Under the pieces are notes generated by a model. It was not told the origin of the DNA, did not search any database, and saw nothing but the letters and a program-made list of their open reading frames with translations. 64,000 nt of DNA from assembly GCF_001444505.1 (NCBI RefSeq), contig NZ_LNDJ01000085.1, forward strand, positions 16,256 to 80,255, written 5' to 3'. Position 1 is the stretch's first letter; the number at the start of each line of letters is the position of its first letter. Shown piece by piece: positions 26,725-34,559 of this stretch. Made by a program: the position numbers and the translations under genes. This DNA comes from Psychrobacter piscatorii (GTDB taxonomy: Bacteria; Pseudomonadota; Gammaproteobacteria; Pseudomonadales; Moraxellaceae).

Positions 26725-28305
26725 ATGTCGTTTGCTCAAGTCTATACTCGCTCAGTTGTCGGTTTGCATGCACCTAAAGTCATCATCGAAGTTCACTTAT
26801 CGCAAGGGTTACCAGCACTAACCATCGTTGGTCTACCTGAAGCGGCCGTGCGCGAGAGTAAAGACAGAGTACGCTCTGCCATTCTTAATTCAGGTTTTCA
26901 GTTTCCTAATCGGCGTCTAACGATTAATTTAGCACCCGCTGATTTACCCAAAGATGGCGCGCGTCTGGACTTGCCGATAGCCATTGGTATATTGGCGGCA
27001 AGCGGACAACTTGAGCCAGAAGTATTATCGGGATTTGAGTTTATTGGCGAGTTGGCACTCAACGGTGAGCTGCGGCAGGTAACTGGTAGCTTGGCTGTCG
27101 CTCGCGCGATTAAGGCAGAACGACTCGTGTTAAAGTTATCACAGTCTATGAACATAAATGAACAAACGCCAAGTGAGCAGAGCCATTTAGTGCAGACACC
27201 AAAGCTCATCGTACCAGCTGATAATGGTCGTGAGGCCAGTCGCGTTGATGGTGTGACGATATTGGCAGCACAGAGCCTCAATGCCGTCTGTAATCACTTG
27301 CAGTCACTGGCTGATCCAAGCGGATCTTATGACTGCTTGGAGGTGGTAACGCCCAGTCCAGCACCGCAGCATGTAGGCTATCAAGTGGATTTAGCCGATG
27401 TAAAAGGACAGCACCATGCCCGCCGCGCGCTAGAGATAGCAGCAGCTGGCGGTCATTCGTTATTGTTTACAGGGCCACCGGGTTCTGGCAAAACGCTCAT
27501 GGCCTCACGTTTGCCGACGATATTGCCTGATCTCAGTGATGAGGATGCGCTCGAGGTAGCTAGTACGTATTCAGTGGCAGACAGTGATTACGATTACGGC
27601 ACACGTCCCTTTAGGCAAGTGCATCACACCATATCAGCCGTGGCGTTGGTTGGCGGCGGTTCACGGCCCAAACCGGGCGAGATTACGCTTGCTAATAAAG
27701 GGGTGTTATTCCTTGATGAGTTACCAGAATTTGATCGGAGCGTGCTTGAAGTATTACGCCAGCCGTTAGAAGCCAAACAAATCACTATTAGCCGTGCTAA
27801 CTCGCAAATGACCTTTCCAGCCAACTTTCAATTAGTCGCTGCTATGAATCCGTGCCCGTGTGGTTATGATGGTGATACTTCAGGTCGCTGCCGCTGTCGA
27901 CCTGAGCAAATCAAACGCTATCAAGACAAACTCTCAGGGCCACTATTAGATCGTATTGATTTGCATATTACCGTACCAGCATTGCCGATTGCTGACTTAC
28001 AAAGCGCGCAGGCAGGAGAAACATCCAAACAAGTACGCGAGCGAGTAGCAGCCGCGCATCAGCATCAATTAAAACGACAACGAAAAGTTAATAATGAGCT
28101 AAGCCCGAGCGAAATCGATGAATATATCAAATTAGGCGACAGCGAAAAGCAACTATTGCAACTTGCTCAGCAGCGCTTGAATTTATCCGCACGCGGCTAC
28201 CATCGAGTGTTACGAGTCGCGCGTACTATCGCTGATTTGGCCAACAGTACAGATATTAATAGCGCCCATGTGTCAGAGGCGCTCAGCTATCGTAGTAAGG
28301 AGTAG
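26725..28305 (+). CDS. comM: ComM, YifB-family Mg-chelatase-like AAA+ ATPase
   Basis: Hexameric helicase that promotes branch migration of the transforming strand during natural transformation. The N-terminal domain (MSFAQVYTRSVVGLHAPKV, LTIVGLPEAAVRESKDRV) is of the Lon-substrate/ChlI-like type. The AAA+ domain has Walker A GPPGSGKTL and Walker B GVLFLDELPEF, with a zinc-binding NPCPCGYDGDTSGRCRC. The C-terminal Mg_chelatase_C region holds RYQDKLSGPLLDRIDLHI and SARGYHRVLRVARTIADL. 526 residues, slightly longer than usual because of a Gln/Ser loop near residue 145. The ATG follows AGGAAACGCTG. It complements dprA in this window. Confidence 0.93.
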   Translation: MSFAQVYTRSVVGLHAPKVIIEVHLSQGLPALTIVGLPEAAVRESKDRVRSAILNSGFQFPNRRLTINLAPADLPKDGARLDLPIAIGILAASGQLEPEVLSGFEFIGELALNGELRQVTGSLAVARAIKAERLVLKLSQSMNINEQTPSEQSHLVQTPKLIVPADNGREASRVDGVTILAAQSLNAVCNHLQSLADPSGSYDCLEVVTPSPAPQHVGYQVDLADVKGQHHARRALEIAAAGGHSLLFTGPPGSGKTLMASRLPTILPDLSDEDALEVASTYSVADSDYDYGTRPFRQVHHTISAVALVGGGSRPKPGEITLANKGVLFLDELPEFDRSVLEVLRQPLEAKQITISRANSQMTFPANFQLVAAMNPCPCGYDGDTSGRCRCRPEQIKRYQDKLSGPLLDRIDLHITVPALPIADLQSAQAGETSKQVRERVAAAHQHQLKRQRKVNNELSPSEIDEYIKLGDSEKQLLQLAQQRLNLSARGYHRVLRVARTIADLANSTDINSAHVSEALSYRSKE

Positions 28306-28354
28306 TCTTCGTTTAAGCCAACTATCACATCCGTTTGATAGATGCTTTTGTGGG

Positions 28355-29038
28355 TTAGATGTTATCTTTCATAATCCAAGTAACCAAATCCGCAAAATTA
28401 TCAAACGCCTCGGTTGGGCTGAGCTCACGAATGTCTTGCCCGTAGTTATAGCCATAGGATAGTCCAAGCGTGTCCATATTGGCGTTTTGCCCCGCTAACA
28501 TATCGTTTCTAGAATCCCCAATCATCACTGACTGCGCGACACTAACATTGAGAGCGTCGCAAACGTGCAATAGAGGCGCTGGATCTGGCTTTTTGGTGGG
28601 TAGACTGTCGCCACCCATCACTTCACTAAACAGATCTTGCCAGCCGAATGTTTGCAATATTTTGGGGACAAAACGAATGGGTTTGTTGGTGACTAGAGCG
28701 AGTGTGTAGCCAGCCGCGTGAAGTTTTTTAAGGCCGCTATCGACATCGGGATAGGCAACGGTTTTGCTACCACCAATCTTAGTATATGCCTCAAAAAATA
28801 TCTGCTCCGCGTAATCAGCCTCAGCTTGGGTCAATGCGCCCTCTGGGACAGTCACATCACCGACCAAAGCACGCTCCACAAGCATTCGTGAACCATTGCC
28901 TATCCAATTGCGTATCGTCTCGATAGGGTAGGTGTCTTTACCAAGCGTGGTCAGCATCGCATTGGTTGCGTCGGCCAAATCAGGCACGCTATCAATGAGC
29001 GTTCCATCAAAGTCAAAAATTAAAAGTTGCTTATTCAT
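28355..29038 (-). CDS. gph: Phosphoglycolate phosphatase (HAD superfamily)
   Basis: Dephosphorylates 2-phosphoglycolate, a product of DNA repair and oxygenation reactions. HAD motifs are in order: LLIFDFDGTLIDSVPDL (nucleophile Asp and acid Asp), LALVTNKPIRF (motif II Thr), KPDPAPLLHV (motif III Lys) and MIGDSRNDMLAGQNAN (motif IV). 227 residues with the helical cap after motif I matches Gph. AGGAAC precedes the ATG. In some gammaproteobacteria gph follows ubiG; here it is alone, convergent with comM. Specificity within the HAD family is inferred from overall resemblance. Confidence 0.88.
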   Translation of the reverse strand: MNKQLLIFDFDGTLIDSVPDLADATNAMLTTLGKDTYPIETIRNWIGNGSRMLVERALVGDVTVPEGALTQAEADYAEQIFFEAYTKIGGSKTVAYPDVDSGLKKLHAAGYTLALVTNKPIRFVPKILQTFGWQDLFSEVMGGDSLPTKKPDPAPLLHVCDALNVSVAQSVMIGDSRNDMLAGQNANMDTLGLSYGYNYGQDIRELSPTEAFDNFADLVTWIMKDNI

Positions 29039-29181
29039 TGTTCCTCACTATTAAAAGTCATTATATTTATTATGTTTGATATTCTGTGTTATACCTTGGC
29101 ACGGTAGTATTTTAAGACTGGTCAATTTAGTGATGTTATATTCTCAAGGTGATGAGCATTAGCAATTACTCGACATCTTTA

Positions 29182-29288
29182 TATAGTCAATCCACTAAAA
29201 AAGCGTTACAGCGTTAACCTCGCTTGAAGTATGACGTATACATCTGCACTCGGTTGCCTTGTACCACTCTTAAATTGGATCAACTATA
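29182..29288. repeat. 107-bp Correia-like inverted-repeat element, copy 2
   Basis: Same length as the copy at 1927-2033 and about 100 of 107 bases identical. The inner part of the terminal repeats has drifted (ACTAAAAAAG at the left, TTAAATTGGA at the right). It lies between gph and the DUF4385 gene. Its right end overlaps the 3' end of that gene: the final codons Tyr-Ser-stop (TAT AGT TGA) read on the minus strand are supplied by the element's terminal repeat. Confidence 0.8.
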
Positions 29289-29771
29289 ACGCGCGCGGTG
29301 TTCTTTCTTCATTCTTAGATAATCTTCGTTCTCACGGCACTCGTCCCATTTAATCTTAAAAATACGTGCTGATTCTGCCTTGATCGGGTCTTCGGTTTGT
29401 CGTGGTAACTCTTCGCGGCCATGGGCGCCGCTTTGGCCTTTTTTGTCATCAGGTACTGGCCCTTTGTATTTTTTACCGCCCTTGTGATTGGCATAGCGAC
29501 GCGCGCGGGTATAGCCCATTTGAATAAATTTGCGCGCCATATCTGCACCGACAAAATCATCGTCAGCTAGATAATCCAAAAACATCTGGTAAATCGTCTC
29601 ACTACTCTCTTTTGCAATATCAGGCGTGGCAAAATGCCAATGCGGGAGTATTTCAGACTTGTAAGGCTCTACCAGTAATACGCCTTGCTCACCGCGCCCG
29701 ACGCGATATAGCTCAGGATGCTCACGTAGATCAAGATTTTTATAATCCAAGTCGTAATCGAATTCTCTCAT
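29280..29771 (-). CDS. DUF4385-family protein
   Basis: A soluble protein of 163 residues. Sequence landmarks are FDYDLDYKNLDLREHPELYR, GRGEQGVLLVEPYKSEI, HWHFATPDIAKES and the basic stretch YTRARRYANHKGGKKYKG. I match these from memory to DUF4385, a family of unknown function found in diverse bacteria. The ATG at 29771 follows AGGTGGCAGAT; an in-frame GTG at 29780 is less likely. The conserved Arg/Lys-rich middle might bind nucleic acid, but that is only a guess. The stop codon lies inside the Correia-like repeat, so the native C-terminus may have been altered by its insertion. Confidence 0.8.
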   Translation of the reverse strand: MREFDYDLDYKNLDLREHPELYRVGRGEQGVLLVEPYKSEILPHWHFATPDIAKESSETIYQMFLDYLADDDFVGADMARKFIQMGYTRARRYANHKGGKKYKGPVPDDKKGQSGAHGREELPRQTEDPIKAESARIFKIKWDECRENEDYLRMKKEHRARYS

Positions 29772-29913
29772 ATCTGCCACCTAGGCTCTGTACTATGATG
29801 GGTATCTATTCATTCATAGTTACTGAGTATACTGAGCCAAGCGGTGTAGAAAATAGCACAAAAATGTTATGCAACCGTGAGTAAAGCGAGCGATGAGTAT
29901 AAATAACAGACAT

Positions 29914-29944
29914 AAAAAAAGCCCCAAACAACTTTGTTTGGAGC
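29914..29944 (-). terminator. Intrinsic terminator of the tRNA-Phe transcript
   Basis: On the minus strand, GCTCCAAAC and GTTTGGGGC form a 9-bp stem with one G-T pair, followed by seven T. It lies about 21 bp downstream of the tRNA 3' end. Confidence 0.8.
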
Positions 29945-29965
29945 TTTTAGAATTTGATTAACGAA

Positions 29966-30041
29966 TGGTGGCTCGAGGCAGGATCGAACTGCCGACACAC
30001 GGATTTTCAATCCGTTGCTCTACCTACTGAGCTATCGAGCC
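29966..30041 (-). tRNA. tRNA-Phe (GAA anticodon)
   Basis: The minus strand reads a complete 76-nt cloverleaf. The acceptor stem is GGCTCGA/TCGAGCC, the D arm is AGCTCAGTAGGTAGAGC, the anticodon loop is TTGAAAA with anticodon GAA, the T arm contains GTTCGATCC, and the 3' CCA is genomically encoded. A terminator follows; no other tRNA is adjacent. Confidence 0.98.
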
Positions 30042-30163
30042 GTCTTCGTTGAGGCGCTATTAAACTAAATATGAGCACGACTGTCAAGTGATTTTTGCAT
30101 TATATCGAATAAAAGACAATAAATAATCAGATATTAGCAAAATGAGACGTTTTGAACGCCGTT

Positions 30164-30586
30164 TTAGTCTTTTACTCGCAGTAATTCATACTCGCTCATA
30201 ATACGGTGAATATCTGCATCCGCAGGGATGAATTCACGCACGCCTTTTTTGACCTCGGCATCATAGACCAGTTTAATAAATTTGGCATCGATGGCACGTT
30301 TACGATTCTCTGGATGTACCGTCAGATATTGCAAACGCTTGGCATCGGTCTGCCCATCATCAAAACAAGCAACCGCAGCGATAGGCTTATCATTGAACAT
30401 ACCAACATAGAGATATTGTCCACGTTTGAATCCTTGCGCCACTATGTTTAACACCTCAGCACCATCAGGCTGCGCATCATCACTATCGTACAATGCCTGC
30501 AAGCGTTCTGCTAGCTCGTTATCGCGAGCAGGTTTTTTGATAAGTGGCGCATCCAAGCTATTAATGGCGATCGCTTCTAAAGGCAT
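30164..30586 (-). CDS. PanZ-like GNAT-fold acetyl-CoA-sensor protein
   Basis: A 140-residue protein with a GNAT-like core: YLYVGMFNDKPIAAVACFDD as central strands and LQYLTVHPENRKRAIDAKFI where GNAT enzymes bind acetyl-CoA, though the usual RGxGxG/A pattern is replaced by NRKRAID. The overall pattern resembles the PanZ family, which binds acetyl-CoA and triggers PanD maturation in pantothenate synthesis. The assignment is from memory and moderate. GGAACTGCT precedes the ATG. It stands alone between tRNA-Phe and the hisB promoter region. Confidence 0.55.
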   Translation of the reverse strand: MPLEAIAINSLDAPLIKKPARDNELAERLQALYDSDDAQPDGAEVLNIVAQGFKRGQYLYVGMFNDKPIAAVACFDDGQTDAKRLQYLTVHPENRKRAIDAKFIKLVYDAEVKKGVREFIPADADIHRIMSEYELLRVKD

Positions 30587-30985
30587 AGCAGTTCCTATAA
30601 ACAGAGGGTTTTTATAGTATAAAGTCAGTGTGACACCACACTATGTCATGGAGAGTAGTGCCACAAGGTAGACATTGTCAATGTTCGAGCGAGTCATGAT
30701 TGATAATACTGAACACACTATTTTAGCAGAATGACGTAAATTTGTGCGTGGTTTAGCGCTTGGTCGTGGCAGTAAATGTTAGGGTTTGCTATGATGAGGC
30801 TAGATAATATGTGGGACACATCAACCCTAATATATTGATATCTTTTGTATATATCACTTTTTCATACATTTTTTGCTGACGCTGATGGCAGCGCTAGCCT
30901 CAATGTAACAGACAGCAATGGGCGATGTTTCACCCTATTTATAATTGACCGCTTTTCACTGATAAAAAACCGATAGAGAATAGCC
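30587..30985. other. Intergenic gap between divergent PanZ-like gene and hisB
   Basis: 399 bp containing the promoters of both flanking genes. I see no leader peptide with a run of His codons, so hisB does not look attenuator-controlled here. No convincing palindromes or small genes were found. Confidence 0.4.
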
Positions 30986-31633
30986 ATGACAGCCAATGCA
31001 ACTGAGCAAAATCAAGCAACAAACCTAAATTTATATGGTCGCCCTGAGCGCATCGCGACCGTTGAGCGCATCACTGCCGAAACGCAAATCACTTGTACCG
31101 TCAACCTCGATGGTACAGGCAAAGGCGTGGTAGATACGGGCGTACCGTTTTTGGATCATATGATTGATCAGATCAAGCGTCACGGTTTGTTTGACTTGGA
31201 CATCAAATGCAACGGCGACACTTTTATCGATGACCATCATAGCGTCGAAGATACGGGTATCACCCTTGGTCAAGCCTTCAATAAAGCCTTGGGCGACAAA
31301 AAAGGCATCCGTCGTTATGGGCACTTTTATGCGCCATTAGATGAGTCGTTGACACGCGCTGTGGTTGATCTATCAGGGCGTCCAGGGCTGCACATGGATA
31401 TTCCATTTACGCGCTCGCACGTTGGCCGCTTCGATGTTGACCTATTCAGTGAGTTCTTTTATGGCTTCGTCAATCACTCGTGGATGACGGTGCATTTAGA
31501 CAATCTCAAAGGCAAAAACAGCCATCATCAGATCGAATCAACCTTTAAAGCCTTTGCTCGTGCGCTGCGTATGGCCTGCGAATATGATGAGCGTGCGCTC
31601 AATACCTTGCCATCGACCAAAGAGGCTTTCTAA
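30986..31633 (+). CDS. hisB: Imidazoleglycerol-phosphate dehydratase
   Basis: Catalyses the dehydration step of histidine synthesis. It is monofunctional (215 residues), without the phosphatase domain of the E. coli bifunctional enzyme. The duplicated metal-binding motifs are clear: [13 protein letters not shown] and [16 protein letters not shown] in the first half, [11 protein letters not shown] and [18 protein letters not shown] in the second. A ~20-residue N-terminal extension precedes the fold. hisH follows after a 172-bp gap that can fold into a long hairpin. Confidence 0.96.
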   Translation: MTANATEQNQATNLNLYGRPERIATVERITAETQITCTVNLDGTGKGVVDTGVPFLDHMIDQIKRHGLFDLDIKCNGDTFIDDHHSVEDTGITLGQAFNKALGDKKGIRRYGHFYAPLDESLTRAVVDLSGRPGLHMDIPFTRSHVGRFDVDLFSEFFYGFVNHSWMTVHLDNLKGKNSHHQIESTFKAFARALRMACEYDERALNTLPSTKEAF

Positions 31634-31651
31634 GGCGCATATAAGGCTGTT

Positions 31652-31724
31652 CTACAAGGTTACTCAAGAGGGTCAGTTAAGCTTGGGGTACTGGTTGTAC
31701 AGCCTGCGCTTAACTTCCTTGTAG
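31652..31724 (+). other. Large structured element between hisB and hisH
   Basis: Nested inverted repeats can build one elongated imperfect hairpin. CTACAAGG (31652-31659) pairs with CCTTGTAG (31717-31724), GTTAAGC (31676-31682) with GCTTAAC (31708-31714), and a GTAC/GTAC pair lies near the tip. No T-run follows, so it is not an ordinary terminator. It could be an RNA-stability or processing element, or a decayed palindromic repeat. Confidence 0.5.
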
Positions 31725-31805
31725 CAAAACCTTATCTACACCTTAGTAACAGAAAATAGTATATATAGTATAGTAGTCAAAATATTTAAAAACGAGAACC
31801 AATTG

Positions 31806-32441
31806 ATGACCAAAGTAGCGCTATTAGATTATGGCATGGGCAATTTGCATTCCGCTGGCAAGGCACTATCGGTAGTCGGGGCAGATGTCTCTATCACCAA
31901 TGATTCAAAAGTTGTCGCGGCAGCAGATAAAATTGTCTTCCCTGGTGTTGGCGCGATGCGTGATTGTATCGCTGGTATGTATGAGGCAGGCATTGATGAC
32001 GTGGTACGCGATGCAGTGTTTAACAAGCCCGTGATGGCTATCTGTGTGGGGATGCAGGCGTTGTTTGAGCAATCGGCTGAAAATGGTGGTACAGATTGCC
32101 TTGGCATCTTAAACGGTACGGTAGAAGCGTTTGACCCTACGTGGAAAGACAAACAAGGCGCAACGATAAAAGTACCACATATGGGCTGGAATACGATTAA
32201 TGGTATGGATTTTGACCATCCGCTCTGGCACGGTATCGAGGACAACGCGCATTTTTATTTTGTGCACAGCTACTACTGCTCACCTAGCGACCGCAAGCAA
32301 GTGGCCGCGGTATGTGACTATGGTCAACCGTTCTGTGCCAGTGTCATCCAAGACAATCTATTTGCCACCCAGTTCCATCCAGAAAAGAGCCATACCGCTG
32401 GCTTGCAACTGCTAAAGAATTTTGTCGAGTGGAATGTGTAG
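31806..32441 (+). CDS. hisH: Imidazole glycerol phosphate synthase, glutaminase subunit
   Basis: Supplies ammonia from glutamine to HisF in the fifth step of histidine synthesis. The 211-residue class-I glutamine amidotransferase shows [23 protein letters not shown], the nucleophile Cys in [14 protein letters not shown] and the His/Glu pair in [13 protein letters not shown]. The ATG at 31806 is preceded by an in-frame TTG that is not needed. HisF is not in the window, and hisA lies at 54061. The transcript ends at a strong terminator just downstream. Confidence 0.95.
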   Translation: MTKVALLDYGMGNLHSAGKALSVVGADVSITNDSKVVAAADKIVFPGVGAMRDCIAGMYEAGIDDVVRDAVFNKPVMAICVGMQALFEQSAENGGTDCLGILNGTVEAFDPTWKDKQGATIKVPHMGWNTINGMDFDHPLWHGIEDNAHFYFVHSYYCSPSDRKQVAAVCDYGQPFCASVIQDNLFATQFHPEKSHTAGLQLLKNFVEWNV

Positions 32442-32481
32442 TTAGGCAGTAAACGTAAATTGCACATTTGCTTCAGAATAG

Positions 32482-32514
32482 GGTAGATTATCGCTTGTAT
32501 AATCTACCTTTTTT
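32482..32514 (+). terminator. Intrinsic terminator after hisH
   Basis: Perfect 10-bp stem GGTAGATTAT/ATAATCTACC with a 7-nt loop (CGCTTGT), followed by six T. Confidence 0.92.
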
Positions 32515-32558
32515 ATTCTCCACTATTGTCATTCTTAACTATCAATTTTTAGTTATTA

Positions 32559-32990
32559 TTGTTTAGTGATACGCTCAATCATTTTCTGCTCGCTTATATT
32601 TGGAATACTCTAGTGGACTTTACCGCCTTTAAAATGAATGTTGTTGAAACAACTGGCCTTGCCAAAGATGCCTTACATATCTATGTTGGGGTTGGTGTCT
32701 ACTTGCTTTGTCTGTTTGTGCTGCGTCCTATCATCAAAAACCACAATATCAGAGCGTTTATCGCATTGATCGTGGTCACTGGCGTGGCGTTATCAGGTGA
32801 GTATCTGGACAATCGCCATATCATCATACCAAAAGGCCTCTTGGCATTAGAAATGGTGGATATAAAGGCCAGTCTGCATGATCTGATGAATACGTGCCTG
32901 CTGCCTTTCGTGCTATTTGCTTTAAATAAGTGGACAAGGATTTTTCAAGCGAGCAGCTCACCAAGTAAGCTACTAAAGAAAACCCGTTAA
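32559..32990 (+). CDS. Predicted inner-membrane protein, unknown function
   Basis: A 143-residue protein with about three hydrophobic helices: YVGVGVYLLCLFVLRPI (about 46-62), FIALIVVTGVALSG (about 70-85) and NTCLLPFVLFALNKW (about 115-130). Basic residues are at the C-terminus. It would begin with TTG; an in-frame ATG lies 25 codons later but would drop an N-terminal region that looks genuine (HFLLAYIWNTLVDFTAF). I do not recognise the family; topology loosely recalls VanZ-type proteins. It lies after the hisH terminator. Confidence 0.6.
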   Translation: MFSDTLNHFLLAYIWNTLVDFTAFKMNVVETTGLAKDALHIYVGVGVYLLCLFVLRPIIKNHNIRAFIALIVVTGVALSGEYLDNRHIIIPKGLLALEMVDIKASLHDLMNTCLLPFVLFALNKWTRIFQASSSPSKLLKKTR

Positions 32991-33142
32991 AACAGTTTTT
33001 CAATCCTGCTTTACAAAACTTACGAAACATAAAAACTCTCATCTATTTAATGCTGACTTCATTTGTTACCTTAGATTTATCATTTCTAGCTACTTAATAA
33101 ATAGCTACTCAATAAATATAAATCATAAAAAAGGAAGCCACT

Positions 33143-34069
33143 ATGAATATGCAAGATCTATTAGATAAAGCCAAAGACACCTTAGACAACGCCAAAAATA
33201 CTCTAGGCTTAGAGCCGCAAGAAACTGAAGCAGGCATTTATATTCCCTCAACATCATCGCTAAAGATAGCTGCGCCGAATAAAACCAACTACGATCATAC
33301 TAATTACGATAATCCCTATACGGGCGATAAGAGAATCATGATGGTCTGTACCGAAGAGCAGTACATGACTATGGAGAACGGCAATAAATTTGATACCGGT
33401 AATCATCCGGTGGAGATGATGGTGCCGTTATTACATTTTAAAAAAGCAGGCTTTGATGTCGATGTGTTTACGCCAACAGGCGAGGCGGTCAAGGTCGAGC
33501 AGTGGGCGATGCCAGAGGACGATGACGACGTTAAACAAATTTATAGTGAGTATGAGTCCAAGTTTAACAATCCCAATAGTATCGCTGACTTTGTCAAAAA
33601 TGACATGGCCAAGAGCGACGATTATGCAGCGATTTTTATTCCAGGTGGTCATGGCGCGATGCTAGGCTTGCCAGAAGACAAAAACCTTGGCGCATTGCTA
33701 CGTTGGGGACACGATAATGATCTCTTTACCTTAGCGATTTGTCATGGACCTGCCGCTTTATTATCCGCTAACCTAAACGGTTCTGATAAGGCAGATGATA
33801 AGTCTGAGCGCGACTTTATCTTTAAAGGTTATAAGATGGTAGCGTTCCCCACTGGTATGGATAAGCAAATGCCAAAAATTGGCTATCTGCCTGGTACGAT
33901 GCCATGGTACTTTGGGGATAAGCTTGAAGACCTAGGCGTCACTATTAGCAACAAACTGGCCACCGGTAGCACTCATCAAGACAGAAAACTGATCTCGGGG
34001 GATGGACCATTAGCTGCCAATGAGTTTGGTAAACTGAGCGCTACTGAATTACTAAAAGCGCTTAGCTAA
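33143..34069 (+). CDS. hchA: Hsp31/HchA-like DJ-1 superfamily protein
   Basis: A class-I amidotransferase-like protein of the Hsp31 group, members of which act as glyoxalase III/chaperones and are reported as deglycases. The core has RIMMVCTEEQYM, HPVEMMVPLLHFKKAGFDVDV, the GGHGAMLGLPEDKNL loop and the nucleophile-elbow Cys in LAICHGPAALLSA, as in E. coli HchA. Length is 308 residues with an N-terminal helix rich in Asp/Lys (LLDKAKDTLDNAKNTLG). AAGGAAG precedes the ATG. Monocistronic with its own terminator. Cytoplasmic; enzymatic activity is inferred from the family. Confidence 0.85.
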   Translation: MNMQDLLDKAKDTLDNAKNTLGLEPQETEAGIYIPSTSSLKIAAPNKTNYDHTNYDNPYTGDKRIMMVCTEEQYMTMENGNKFDTGNHPVEMMVPLLHFKKAGFDVDVFTPTGEAVKVEQWAMPEDDDDVKQIYSEYESKFNNPNSIADFVKNDMAKSDDYAAIFIPGGHGAMLGLPEDKNLGALLRWGHDNDLFTLAICHGPAALLSANLNGSDKADDKSERDFIFKGYKMVAFPTGMDKQMPKIGYLPGTMPWYFGDKLEDLGVTISNKLATGSTHQDRKLISGDGPLAANEFGKLSATELLKALS

Positions 34070-34119
34070 AAGGTTGGCAAGCCGTTCACTTGAAATAAAT
34101 CATTTCATAGCATAAAAAA

Positions 34120-34148
34120 ACGGACTATTAATGAGTCCGTTTTTTTTC
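34120..34148 (+). terminator. Intrinsic terminator after the Hsp31-like gene
   Basis: Perfect 7-bp stem ACGGACT/AGTCCGT with a 7-nt loop, followed by eight T and preceded by a run of A. Confidence 0.88.
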
Positions 34149-34159
34149 AAGCGGGTAAT

Positions 34160-34524
34160 CTAATTTGGATAACCTCGAATAGGAGCTATAGGATAAAAAA
34201 GAACTAAATTATCCATTTTTCTTCTTCTACATTGATCCAAAAATTCTATTAATGAATCTTCGTTTTTTAAAAATTCATTGAGCTGTTCAAAAGAAATTTC
34301 ATAATAGATCTCTTGCAAAAGTACCAGTTCATTGACTTCCACTGACGGAATTACAAGGGCTGACGATGACTTATGCAAGAAGTCTAATATTCTTCATACT
34401 CAACATACCTATGATTTGGCGGACTAACTGGAAAAGATAAGTAATATTTATTGGTAGTGGTTTCTCTACCTAACGAGTATCTTTTTTCTCTACTGATTTT
34501 CAAATTTTCAAATTCGTAACGCAT
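34160..34524 (-). pseudogene. Small gene of unknown function disrupted by a 78-bp insertion
   Basis: On the minus strand a frame begins at ATG 34524 (MRYEFENLKISREKRYSLG; alternative ATG at 34545). It runs to VEYEEY and then hits TAG where the insertion at 34307-34384 begins. Beyond the insertion, in a shifted frame, the protein resumes as YYEISFEQLNEFLKNEDS and ends PIRGYPN. Removing the insertion plus one copy of the flanking TAATA restores one continuous frame of 93 codons reading YEEYYEISFEQ. The restored protein is soluble, with a charged helix at the C-terminus. It recalls small proteins of unknown role, but I cannot name a family. Confidence 0.8.
34307..34384. mobile_element. 78-bp miniature inverted-repeat insertion with 5-bp target duplication
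   Basis: The ends are GATCTCTTGCAAAAGT (34307-34322) and, as complement, GACTTCTTGCATAAGT (34369-34384), identical at 13 of 16 positions. TAATA flanks it on both sides (34302-34306 and 34385-34389), a target duplication. It carries no gene, so it would have been moved in trans by a transposase with matching ends. It interrupts the small gene described above. Confidence 0.78.
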
Positions 34525-34559
34525 AGAGGTCTCACGTAAAGTCATATTATGAAGCTAAC

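Noticed and set aside
30918..30935. Half parS-like sequence (TGTTTCACCC) before hisB
   Set aside because: Only the left half matches and the palindrome is absent.
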